Below, piece after piece: positions 1 through 5,672 of a DNA stretch of 7,857 nucleotides. The first letter of the stretch is position 1; every line of letters starts with the position of its first letter. Origin of the DNA: Actinomycetota bacterium. GTDB lineage: Bacteria > Actinomycetota > Actinomycetes > Streptosporangiales > Streptosporangiaceae. The notes under the pieces are model-generated. The model searched no databases. It worked only from the letters and a program-made list of their open reading frames with translations, and was not told the origin of the DNA. The stretch is from positions 19,941-27,797 of the forward strand of contig PMOU01000131.1 in the NCBI GenBank assembly GCA_003161205.1, in the 5' to 3' direction. Both the position numbers and the translations under genes were made by a program.

Positions 1-286
1 CGACCGGGCCCGCGCCGAGACGTACTGCCTGGGGTGGTACGGCCGCCGGTCATCGGGCAGCGGGAAGGTCTGGACGATCGCGCAGGGCCTTCGTTACCTC
101 GACGAGTTGACCAGACGCGACGGACGCTGGGCGATCAGCGGGCGGCGCGTCGTGATGGATTGGGAGCACACCTTCGCGGTCACCCACCCGCCGCGTCTGG
201 ATGCCTGGCTGCGCGGCGGCTACGGGCCCGCGGATCCGTCGACGTCGTTCTTTACAGTCGATGCCTCACCGGCGCCATCGAGCTGA
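1..286 (+). CDS. SnoaL-like / NTF2-fold family protein, C-terminal part (5' end outside window)
   Basis: The frame beginning at base 2 is open and ends at TGA 284-286, giving 94 residues of a protein whose start lies upstream of the window. The visible part includes AETYCLGWYGRR, a run ending GLRYLDELTRRDGRWAIS, and RRVVMDWEHTF. This pattern of a strand with Y.D...RRDGRW.I..R.VV.DW is typical of the SnoaL-like (SnoaL_4 type) NTF2-fold proteins common in actinobacteria. Members are small alpha+beta-barrel proteins, some of them cyclases, isomerases or hydratases, but most have no known reaction, so no substrate is assigned. The length fits the second half of a family protein of about 150-170 residues. 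The tail after the conserved core (GGYGPADPSTSFF onward) is variable in the family. The next plus-strand gene begins about 160 bases downstream, so the two could share a transcript unless the intervening palindromes terminate it. Confidence 0.78.
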   Translation, partial: DRARAETYCLGWYGRRSSGSGKVWTIAQGLRYLDELTRRDGRWAISGRRVVMDWEHTFAVTHPPRLDAWLRGGYGPADPSTSFFTVDASPAPSS

Positions 287-330
287 CCACGTGCGTCGTC
301 AGGTGCGGCCCGCAGGAACCGCCAGGATGA

Positions 331-354
331 TCGCTCGCGGCCGGCCGCGAGCGA
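331..354. promoter_or_regulatory. 24-base perfect palindrome
   Basis: Bases 331-354 form a perfect inverted repeat with two 12-base arms and no spacer, centred on GGCC|GGCC (outer arm TCGCTCGC). It lies 45 bases after the SnoaL stop and 94 bases before the acyl-CoA dehydrogenase start. No T-run follows it on either strand, so it is not a standard intrinsic terminator. It may be an operator for the downstream gene or a U-less terminator of the upstream one. Confidence 0.5.
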
Positions 355-377
355 GACCCGACGCGGGAATGTGCGGT

Positions 378-394
378 GCGAGCTGTCAGCTCGC
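378..394. promoter_or_regulatory. 17-base inverted repeat, possible operator
   Basis: GCGAGCTG-T-CAGCTCGC has two perfect 8-base arms around a single base. It lies 53 bases upstream of the acyl-CoA dehydrogenase ATG, where an operator or early-leader hairpin would be expected. It shares the CGAGC/GCTCG core with the larger palindrome 24 bases upstream, so the two may be paired sites for one regulator. No clear -10/-35 pair was recognised around it. Confidence 0.4.
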
Positions 395-447
395 GGCCAG
401 GACATGGCCATGATCATCGAACGACTGTCCGGAAAGAAGGCCAGCCC

Positions 448-2235
448 ATGTCCTCCTCCCTGATCATGTCCCGGCGCGACCTGGAATTCCTCCTCTATGA
501 GTGGCTGGACGTCACCACCCTGACCCGGCGGCCCCGCTTCGCCGCGCACTCCAGGGCGACGTTCGAGCAGACCCTGGAACTCGCCCAACGGATCGCCACG
601 CACGACTTCCAGCCCCACAACCGAGCCGCCGACCGCACCGAACCACAGGTGCTCGACGCTCAGGTGGTACTCCTCCCACAGGTCGCTGCGGCGATGCAGC
701 GCCTCGCCCGGTCCGGGTTGATGGCCGCCCCCTTCGACGAGGACCTCGGCGGCGCGCAGCTGCCCACGGTCGTGGCCAAGGCGGCCATGACCTGGCTGCA
801 GGCAGCCAACTCCGCCACCTCGGCCTACCCCCTGCTTACCTCCGCCGCCGCCATGCTGCTGCTGGCCCACGCCAGCCAGGACCAGATCGGCACCTGGGTG
901 CCGCCGATGATCGAGGGCCGTTACTTCGCCACCATGTGCCTGTCCGAGCCGCAGGCCGGCTCTTCGCTGAGCGACATCCTCACCCGCGCCGAGCCCGATG
1001 AGGACGGCACGTTCCGGCTGTCCGGCACCAAAATGTGGATCTCCGCGGGCGATCACGAGCTCGGCGAGAACATCGTGCACCTGGTGCTGGCCAAAATCCC
1101 GGGCGGCCCCCCGGGTGTGGCGGGCATCTCGCTGTTCCTGGTCCCGAAGCTGCTGGAAAACGGTGACCGCAACGACGTGATCCTGACCGGGCTGAACCAC
1201 AAGATGGGCTTCCGGGGAACAGTCAACGCGGTGCTGGCCTTCGGCGGCGGCGCGCACAGTCCCGGCGGCCGCGCCGGCGCCCTCGGCTACCTCATCGGAG
1301 CCCCGCACACCGGGCTGGCCGCGATGTTCCACATGATGAACGAGGCCCGGATCGGCGTGGGACTGGACGCGGCCGCCCTGGGCTACACCGGCTACCTGCA
1401 CTCCCTGCAGTACGCGCGGACCCGGACTCAGGGACGCCCGCCCGGCCGACGGGAGGCAGGCGCCGCCCCCGTGCCGATCATCGAGCACGCCGACGTCCGC
1501 CGGATGCTGCTCGCCCAGAAAAGCTACGTCGAAGGCGGCCTGGCCCTCGGGCTCTACTGCGCCCGCCTGGTGGATGAACAAGCCAGCGGCGCCACCGAGG
1601 ATGACCGCCGCACCGCCGGGCTACTCCTCGACGTCCTCACCCCCATCACCAAAAGCTGGCCGGCCCAGTGGTGCCTGCACGCCAACCACCTCGCGATCCA
1701 GGTCCTCGGCGGCTACGGCTACACCCGCGACTTCCCCCTGGAACAGTTCTACCGCGACAACCGGCTCAACATGATCCACGAGGGCACTCACGGAGTCCAG
1801 GCCCTCGACTTGCTCGGCCGCAAGATCTGCCTGCACGGCGGCGCCGGCCTCACCGCCCTCATCACCAGGATGCGCGGGACCGTCGACCGCGCCGTCCGCA
1901 GCAGCGACCCCACCGCAGCCGCCCTCGCCCCCGCCTTGTCCGCCGCCGTCGACCGCCTCGTCGCCATCAGCGCAATCCTGCTAGCCGTACCCGAACCCCA
2001 GGTGCGCCTGGCCAACGCCTCCCTCTACCTCGACGCCGCCGGACACCTCGTCATCGCCTGGCTATGGCTCGAACAGGTCCTCACCGCCCAGCACGGCGAC
2101 GAACCCATCCACGACGGCAAAAGGCGAGCCGCCACCTACTTCTACCGCTGGGAACTACCCACCACACACACCATGTTCGACCTCCTAGCCGACCTGGACA
2201 CCACCGTCCTGGACACACCGCCCGCGGTGCTCTGA
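448..2235 (+). CDS. Acyl-CoA dehydrogenase, large DmdC-like type with C-terminal extension
   Basis: This 595-residue flavoprotein is predicted to catalyse FAD-dependent alpha,beta-dehydrogenation of an acyl-CoA thioester in the cytoplasm, passing electrons to ETF. The order fits the long subfamily: an N-terminal segment (RRDLEFLLYEWLDV, about residues 8-21), a middle domain with CLSEPQAGSS from residue 164, a GLNHKMGFRGT segment, an ARTRTQGRP segment, the C-terminal helical domain with GGYGYTRDFPLEQFYRDNR, and then a C-terminal extension (about 470-595) with YFYRWELP. Glu445 in IHEGTHG sits at the catalytic base position of medium-chain type enzymes; the residue before it, commonly Tyr, is His444. 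About 600 residues is the normal length for DmdC-like enzymes. ATG 448 is chosen because GAAAGAAGG (432-440) precedes it by 7 bases; an in-frame ATG at 376 would add 24 residues without family resemblance, and ATG 466 is an alternative. The substrate is unknown. Nearby broken dioxygenase, SDR and FAH genes suggest aromatic or branched acyl breakdown, which is inference. Confidence 0.9.
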   Translation: MSSSLIMSRRDLEFLLYEWLDVTTLTRRPRFAAHSRATFEQTLELAQRIATHDFQPHNRAADRTEPQVLDAQVVLLPQVAAAMQRLARSGLMAAPFDEDLGGAQLPTVVAKAAMTWLQAANSATSAYPLLTSAAAMLLLAHASQDQIGTWVPPMIEGRYFATMCLSEPQAGSSLSDILTRAEPDEDGTFRLSGTKMWISAGDHELGENIVHLVLAKIPGGPPGVAGISLFLVPKLLENGDRNDVILTGLNHKMGFRGTVNAVLAFGGGAHSPGGRAGALGYLIGAPHTGLAAMFHMMNEARIGVGLDAAALGYTGYLHSLQYARTRTQGRPPGRREAGAAPVPIIEHADVRRMLLAQKSYVEGGLALGLYCARLVDEQASGATEDDRRTAGLLLDVLTPITKSWPAQWCLHANHLAIQVLGGYGYTRDFPLEQFYRDNRLNMIHEGTHGVQALDLLGRKICLHGGAGLTALITRMRGTVDRAVRSSDPTAAALAPALSAAVDRLVAISAILLAVPEPQVRLANASLYLDAAGHLVIAWLWLEQVLTAQHGDEPIHDGKRRAATYFYRWELPTTHTMFDLLADLDTTVLDTPPAVL

Positions 2236-2317
2236 TCCCTTCGCGCCGCCGGCGCAGTACGCGCCCGGCTGGGACCGGTGATGGCCGCGCCGTCAGCGGC
2301 GTCACGCCAGGATCAGC

Positions 2318-2340
2318 ACCGGGAAGGCCCGGTTCCTTTT
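2318..2340 (+). terminator. Likely intrinsic terminator after acyl-CoA dehydrogenase
   Basis: ACCGGG-AAGG-CCCGGT makes a six-pair GC-rich stem with a four-base loop and is followed directly by TCCTTTT on the plus strand. It lies about 82 bases after the acyl-CoA dehydrogenase stop. It overlaps the 3' end of the minus-strand broken SDR reading frame (which ends at 2313), as expected between converging units. Confidence 0.45.
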
Positions 2341-2343
2341 GCT

Positions 2344-2361
2344 AAACCTGACGTCAGTTTT
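2344..2361. promoter_or_regulatory. Operator-like palindrome with CTGACGTCAG core
   Basis: AAACCTGACGTCAGTTTT is an 18-base near-perfect palindrome: a 10-base perfect core CTGACGTCAG, one mismatched pair, then AAA/TTT flanks. The shape (symmetric GC core, A/T flanks) is that of a dimeric regulator site such as those bound by TetR or GntR proteins. It lies inside the non-homologous tail of the broken SDR gene, where an operator would not normally be, so it may have come from the promoter of a neighbouring unit now lost. The regulator is unknown. Confidence 0.4.
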
Positions 2362-2827
2362 CCCACCCACATCTCAGGGCTCGAAACAGATGGGGCCGCC
2401 CGGGCCGCAGGCCAGCACGGCGTGCTCTCTCCCCCGCTTTCGCTGGCCGAGCCGACCAGGACGATCGACCCGCCCGCGCTCATCAGCGGGGCGACGGCCT
2501 GGATGGCCAGCAGCGCGCCGGTGACGTTGACGTCCTGCACCCGGCGCATATCGGCCGGCTCCACGTCGAGCAGGCGGGCCCGCCAGGTAATGCCGGCGTT
2601 GGCGACAAGCCCGCCGACCTGGCCGTACCGCTCCCCCAGGTCTTTGGTAAGGGAGGCCCAGCCGGATTCGTCGGTCACATCCAGCTGGCGGTACTCGGCC
2701 CCGCCGATGGCCTCGGCTGGTTCTTTCCCGAGGTCAGCGGCGATGACGGCCGTCCCCTGGGCGGCGAGCAGCCGCGCCTCGGCCGCGCCCTGGCCGCGCC
2801 CGGCCCCGGTGATGACCACGACGCTCA

Positions 2828-3793
2828 TCACGCCCGCTTCCGGGTACGTGGCCTCGGCCGGGCCGCCCGCACCGGCGGGAGCTGAGCGCCGGGCACCACC
2901 TGGTTACGGATGGTCCCGATACCCTCGACGCTCATCTGAACCACGTCGCCCGGCTGCAGCGGCGGCGGGTCGGTCCGGCCGCGGCGCCCCCACAGCTCGG
3001 CCAGGCAGCCGCCGTTGCCGCAGGTGCCGGAGCCGAGGACATCCCCGGCCCGCACCCAGGTGCCGCGGGAAGCGTAGGAGATGAGCTCCTCGAACGGCCA
3101 GCCCATATTCGACAGCAGGTCCTGCCCGACCTCCGCATCGTTGACCGACACCCGCATGTCCAGCGCCAGGAACCCGTCCGCGTCCCGGTAGGGCTCGACC
3201 TCGTCCGCGGTGACCAGCCACGGGCCGAGGGTGGTCGCGGAGTCCTTGCCCTTCGCCGGGCCGAGGTTGACCTTCATCTCCCGGCGCTGGAGGTCGCGGG
3301 CGGACCAGTCGTTCAGGATGGTGTACCCGAACACGTGGTTACGGGCCTGTTCCGGTGTCAGCGACGCGCCGTCGGCCCCGACCACCACCGCGACCTCCAG
3401 CTCGAAGTCGAGCGCCTGGGATCCTGGCGGGACGGGGACATCATCGTGTGCGCCGATCAGCGCGTACGGGTTGGTGAAGTAGAACGTCGGCGCCTGATAC
3501 CATTCCGGCACCACGCCTGCGCCGTCCCCCATACTGGCCACGACGCCTTCGACGTGTTCCTCGAACGCGACAAAATCACGCACCGTCGGTGCCTGCAGCG
3601 GCGGCAGCAGCCGGACGTCGCCGAACGGGATCACCGGCTGGCTGAACGCGGCCGCCCCGGTCTGGAGCGCGGCCGGCAAGCCGACCCGGACCAGGTCCAG
3701 GACGGTGACCCCCGGCCGCAGGGGATGAATCCCGTCGTCGCCTGCCACGCCGCTGGCGGTAGCGTTGCCGTACTCATAGGTGGCGAATCGCAT
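2828..3793 (-). CDS. Fumarylacetoacetate hydrolase (FAH) family protein
   Basis: This 321-residue protein has the FAH fold active site almost complete. By comparison with mammalian FAH, Asp73 and His80 in DFVAFEEH match the metal Asp and catalytic His; Glu131 and Glu133 (LDFELEVAVVVG) and Asp162 (NDWSARDLQ) match the other metal ligands; Lys183 (GKDSATT) and Thr257 (GSGT) match the remaining active-site residues. LQPGDVVQMSVEGIGTIRN near residue 279 is the usual C-terminal strand motif. Such enzymes cleave C-C bonds or hydrate or decarboxylate beta-dicarbonyl products of ring-cleavage pathways using Mg2+ in the cytoplasm. The exact reaction is unknown. ATG 3793 is taken because it starts the conserved MRFATYEYG and lies 11 bases after the stop of the dioxygenase remnant; TAAGG overlapping that stop is a modest ribosome site. 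The SDR start overlaps its stop. The last 20 residues are Arg/Pro-rich (RAARPRPRTRKRA), beyond the family core. It is the only intact gene between two broken ones. Confidence 0.88.
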   Translation of the reverse strand: MRFATYEYGNATASGVAGDDGIHPLRPGVTVLDLVRVGLPAALQTGAAAFSQPVIPFGDVRLLPPLQAPTVRDFVAFEEHVEGVVASMGDGAGVVPEWYQAPTFYFTNPYALIGAHDDVPVPPGSQALDFELEVAVVVGADGASLTPEQARNHVFGYTILNDWSARDLQRREMKVNLGPAKGKDSATTLGPWLVTADEVEPYRDADGFLALDMRVSVNDAEVGQDLLSNMGWPFEELISYASRGTWVRAGDVLGSGTCGNGGCLAELWGRRGRTDPPPLQPGDVVQMSVEGIGTIRNQVVPGAQLPPVRAARPRPRTRKRA

Positions 3794-3804
3794 GGGGGCC
3801 GGCC

Positions 3805-4065
3805 TTAGACGGGCGGGGCGACGAACAGGCCCTTGTCGGGGTCATTGAACGATTTCTGCGCGACGAACTCGTTCATCGCGTTGGCGGTCCCCCACTGGTC
3901 GGCGACATCGGGCTGGCTGAAGTCGTACAGATGCGGGTGCCAGGTGTCCTCATCGATCTGCGCCAGCTCGGTGGTGTACTCCACCGTGTTACCGTGCGGG
4001 TCCAGGAAGCGTCTCCGGTGGCGGCTGGAGGTCGCGCCGAGTGAGACATCTGCCTCCGAAGCCAT
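3805..4065 (-). pseudogene. VOC / extradiol dioxygenase C-terminal remnant
   Basis: Only the last 67 or so residues look like a real family: FLDPHGNTVEYTTEL followed by IDEDTWHPHLYDF, DQWGTANAMNEFVA and a short FNDPDKGLFVAPPV tail. DP.GN.VEYT is the final metal-ligand strand of vicinal oxygen chelate proteins related to biphenyl-2,3-diol dioxygenase; the Glu of VEY is the third iron ligand in active members. The two His ligands and all earlier modules are absent, since such enzymes are usually about 280-320 residues. The first 18 residues (MASEADVSLG and after) are not family-like. ATG 4065 has GGGAGGT about 11 bases upstream, so a short 86-residue product could still be made, but it cannot hold a metal site. 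It ends 11 bases before the FAH gene and must once have supplied its ring-cleavage substrate, which is inference. Confidence 0.7.
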
Positions 4066-4478
4066 GCCGCTATCTTACCTCCCGGATTCACACAGAGCAC
4101 GCCGACAAGGATCAGCTCCCGGCCGCGGCAATTCGTTCCTCGTCACGTCGCGGCGAGAATGGCTCAGGTTACCGGTGAGGCGCTGAACATCGGCGGCAGC
4201 CCGGCCGGGTCGGTGGCGGTCGAGCCGGAGAACGAGTCGATGAAGCTGTAGTCGAAACGCCCGGCTTGCGCATCAGCACGGCGACCGCCTCGGCCACTCA
4301 TGGCCGGAGCAAGCGGGCGGAGGGTGCAGTGCAGGTCAGGGCGTTGGCCGGGTCGGTGATCACCGCCTGCGGTCTACCCGGCTGTGGGAAAGGGCGAGAC
4401 GGTCCGCTGGCAGCCAGTCTCGTCCGCCTTGACAGGCCGCTGGCTGAGCACGGGCCGAGCCAGCCGGGGCGCGACCGG
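4066..4478 (-). other. Stretch of about 410 bases without an intact gene; short coding-like scraps
   Basis: No complete gene was recognised here. On the minus strand a 45-codon frame from ATG 4301 to TGA 4164-4166 contains GRFDYSFIDSF and ends GLPPMFSASPVT, which reads like a natural protein C-terminus. Just upstream another minus-strand frame reads VITDPANALTCTAPSARL and stops at the TGA of CCATGAG, which overlaps that ATG. A third frame there reads VAEAVAVLMRKPG. These pieces lie in different frames of one strand, as in a decayed gene with indels. I cannot name the family. The part nearest the VOC remnant (4066-4163) shows only its GGGAGGT ribosome site. The part next to the P450 stop holds a possible terminator hairpin. 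Confidence 0.35.
4439..4464 (-). terminator. Possible U-less terminator hairpin after the P450 operon
   Basis: GCTGGCT and AGCCAGC form a perfect seven-pair stem around a 12-base loop, beginning about 15 bases after the P450 stop on the minus strand. There is no T-run after it, so it would be of the hairpin-only kind often suggested for GC-rich actinobacteria. The support is positional only. Confidence 0.3.
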
Positions 4479-5672
4479 TCAGGTCGTCGGGGTCACGGTG
4501 ACGGGCAGCGAGGCGAGCGCCCGGATCACGTTGTTCATGACGTGCACCGGCTCGCCCACGGTGAAGCGCTCGACCCGGCTCGCAAGGGCCGTGAGGATGG
4601 CATGTCCCTCCAGTCGCGCCAGGCCCTGGCCGGCGCAGCCGTGCACCCCGTAACCGAAGCCAACGTGGGAGGCAGCGTTCTCGCGGGTCACGTCAAACTC
4701 GTCCGGTGCCGGGAACTGACGTTCGTCGCGGTTCGCGGAGGCCCAGAGCAGGACGACGCGCGCGCCGGCCGGAATCGGCAGACCTGCGACGTGCGTGTCC
4801 TCCGTCGCGACGCGGGAGAAACCGCGCACCGGCGTCTCCAGGCGGACGACCTCGTTGTAGGCGTTGGGGATGATGCTGGGATCCGTGCGGACCCGATCCC
4901 ACTGCTGCGGGTAGCGGCCGAAGAGCCACACTGCGCTGCCGAGGGAACTGATGGTCGTGTCCAACCCGGGAGCGAGGTAGTCGAGCAGCAGGCCCGGAGC
5001 CTGGGCGGCATCGACCTTGCCGCTGTCGACGGCGTCCAGGATGCCGGCGCCCAGGCTGCCTGGCTCGACGTCGCGGGACTCAGCGAGCTGAGCGGCGTAC
5101 CCGAACAGCTCACCCTGCAGCGGCATCGCATGCGCGCACCGGGAGTTGTCTGGCCCCATCACGTCGAACGCTGCGCCGGCCCAGGCAAGCAGGTGCTCGC
5201 GGGCGCCCGCCGGCACGCCGATGAAGTCGGGCACGACCGTCATGGGCAGCACACGCGCGAGGTCGACGACCGCGTCGAACGAGCCGCGCTCCACAAGCTC
5301 CTCCACGAGGTCGTCCGCGATGCCGGCAATCGGCTCACGCATGGGCCGCAGCGCCCGCGGTGTGAGCCGATCGCCGCTGACAGAACGCAGGTGCTCATGC
5401 AGCGGCGAGTCGCTACCGAGCGTGGAACCGCGCAAGACCGAGTTCACGAAGGGCGTGAGGCTGACCCCCTCCGCCGAGGAGAACACCTGCCAATTCTCAT
5501 TCGCCTCGCGCACCTCGGCGTACCGGGTGAGCGCGTAGGCCTGCGACTGCTCGAGCCACACGACCGGGCCGAGCTCGCGAAGCTCGCGGTACACCTCGTA
5601 CGGTTGGCGGATCGATTCGTCGGAGTACAGATCGATTCCTGACGTGGGGACAGCTGCGGTGGACGTGGTCAT
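4479..5672 (-). CDS. Cytochrome P450, CYP199-like class I monooxygenase
   Basis: This 397-residue soluble P450 inserts oxygen into an organic substrate using electrons from the ferredoxin and reductase encoded just upstream. Visible landmarks are the I-helix LAPGLDTT (233-240, Asp238 and Thr239 at the proton-delivery site), ExxR as E274-VVR, the meander segment FDVTR, and the heme loop FGYGVHGCAG with the thiolate ligand Cys346. ASANRDERQFPAPDEFD, ARLEG and a final NNVIRALASLP match what I recall of the CYP199A group, which acts on para-substituted benzoates in proteobacteria. However, the I-helix stretch before the Asp-Thr pair (LLLDYLAPG) does not carry the Arg-Ser that I recall binding benzoate carboxylate in CYP199A, so a different substrate is likely. 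ATG 5672 overlaps the reductase stop (ATGA) and has GAGGTG about 5 bases upstream. An extension further 5' would only read antisense through the reductase. Family identity is firm; substrate is unknown. Confidence 0.93.
   Translation of the reverse strand: MTTSTAAVPTSGIDLYSDESIRQPYEVYRELRELGPVVWLEQSQAYALTRYAEVREANENWQVFSSAEGVSLTPFVNSVLRGSTLGSDSPLHEHLRSVSGDRLTPRALRPMREPIAGIADDLVEELVERGSFDAVVDLARVLPMTVVPDFIGVPAGAREHLLAWAGAAFDVMGPDNSRCAHAMPLQGELFGYAAQLAESRDVEPGSLGAGILDAVDSGKVDAAQAPGLLLDYLAPGLDTTISSLGSAVWLFGRYPQQWDRVRTDPSIIPNAYNEVVRLETPVRGFSRVATEDTHVAGLPIPAGARVVLLWASANRDERQFPAPDEFDVTRENAASHVGFGYGVHGCAGQGLARLEGHAILTALASRVERFTVGEPVHVMNNVIRALASLPVTVTPTT

Larger units (their letters stand above)
2313..2828 (-). 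pseudogene. SDR family oxidoreductase, 3'-truncated and lacking YxxxK
   Basis: The first 133 or so residues are a clear short-chain dehydrogenase/reductase: Rossmann NAD(P) motif TGAGRGQG (residues 7-14), Asp in AADLG after the second strand, LDVTDE, the NAG motif (77-79), the helix with DVNVTGA, and catalytic-type Ser127 in SIVLVGSAS. After this the normal protein would continue with YxxxK and about 110 further residues. Here, about 12 residues after the Ser, the sequence reads CWPAARAAP, so a Trp and an Arg stand roughly where Tyr and Lys should be. The rest (to residue 171) has no SDR character. Family members are usually about 250 residues. The start ATG 2828 overlaps the FAH stop by one base (TGATG), showing that it was once co-translated; GTG 2831 is an alternative start. 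It is very unlikely to be catalytic. The intact ancestor probably oxidised a hydroxyl group in the pathway that includes the FAH hydrolase. Confidence 0.72.

Noticed and set aside
34..330. 98-codon frame starting inside the first gene
   Set aside because: Out of phase with the SnoaL-like frame, which has real motifs; this one is Arg-rich and featureless.
220..1581. 453-codon open frame on the minus strand
   Set aside because: It lies antisense to the acyl-CoA dehydrogenase, whose motifs are certain. The peptide is Gly/Val/Gln/His-rich without family features, as antisense frames in GC-rich DNA usually are.
2243..2255. GCGCC-GCC-GGCGC mini-hairpin after the acyl-CoA dehydrogenase stop
   Set aside because: Only five pairs and no T-run; the hairpin at 2318-2340 is a better terminator.
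2278..3084. 268-codon plus-strand frame across the SDR/FAH junction
   Set aside because: Antisense to FAH and the SDR remnant, which both show clear motifs.
4354..4365. Perfect 12-base palindrome CGGTGATCACCG
   Set aside because: Short, inside a region of gene scraps, far from any promoter; palindromes of this length are expected by chance in a window of several kilobases at this GC.
4266..5642. 458-codon open frame on the plus strand
   Set aside because: Antisense to the P450 gene; Arg/His/Asp-rich with no motif.
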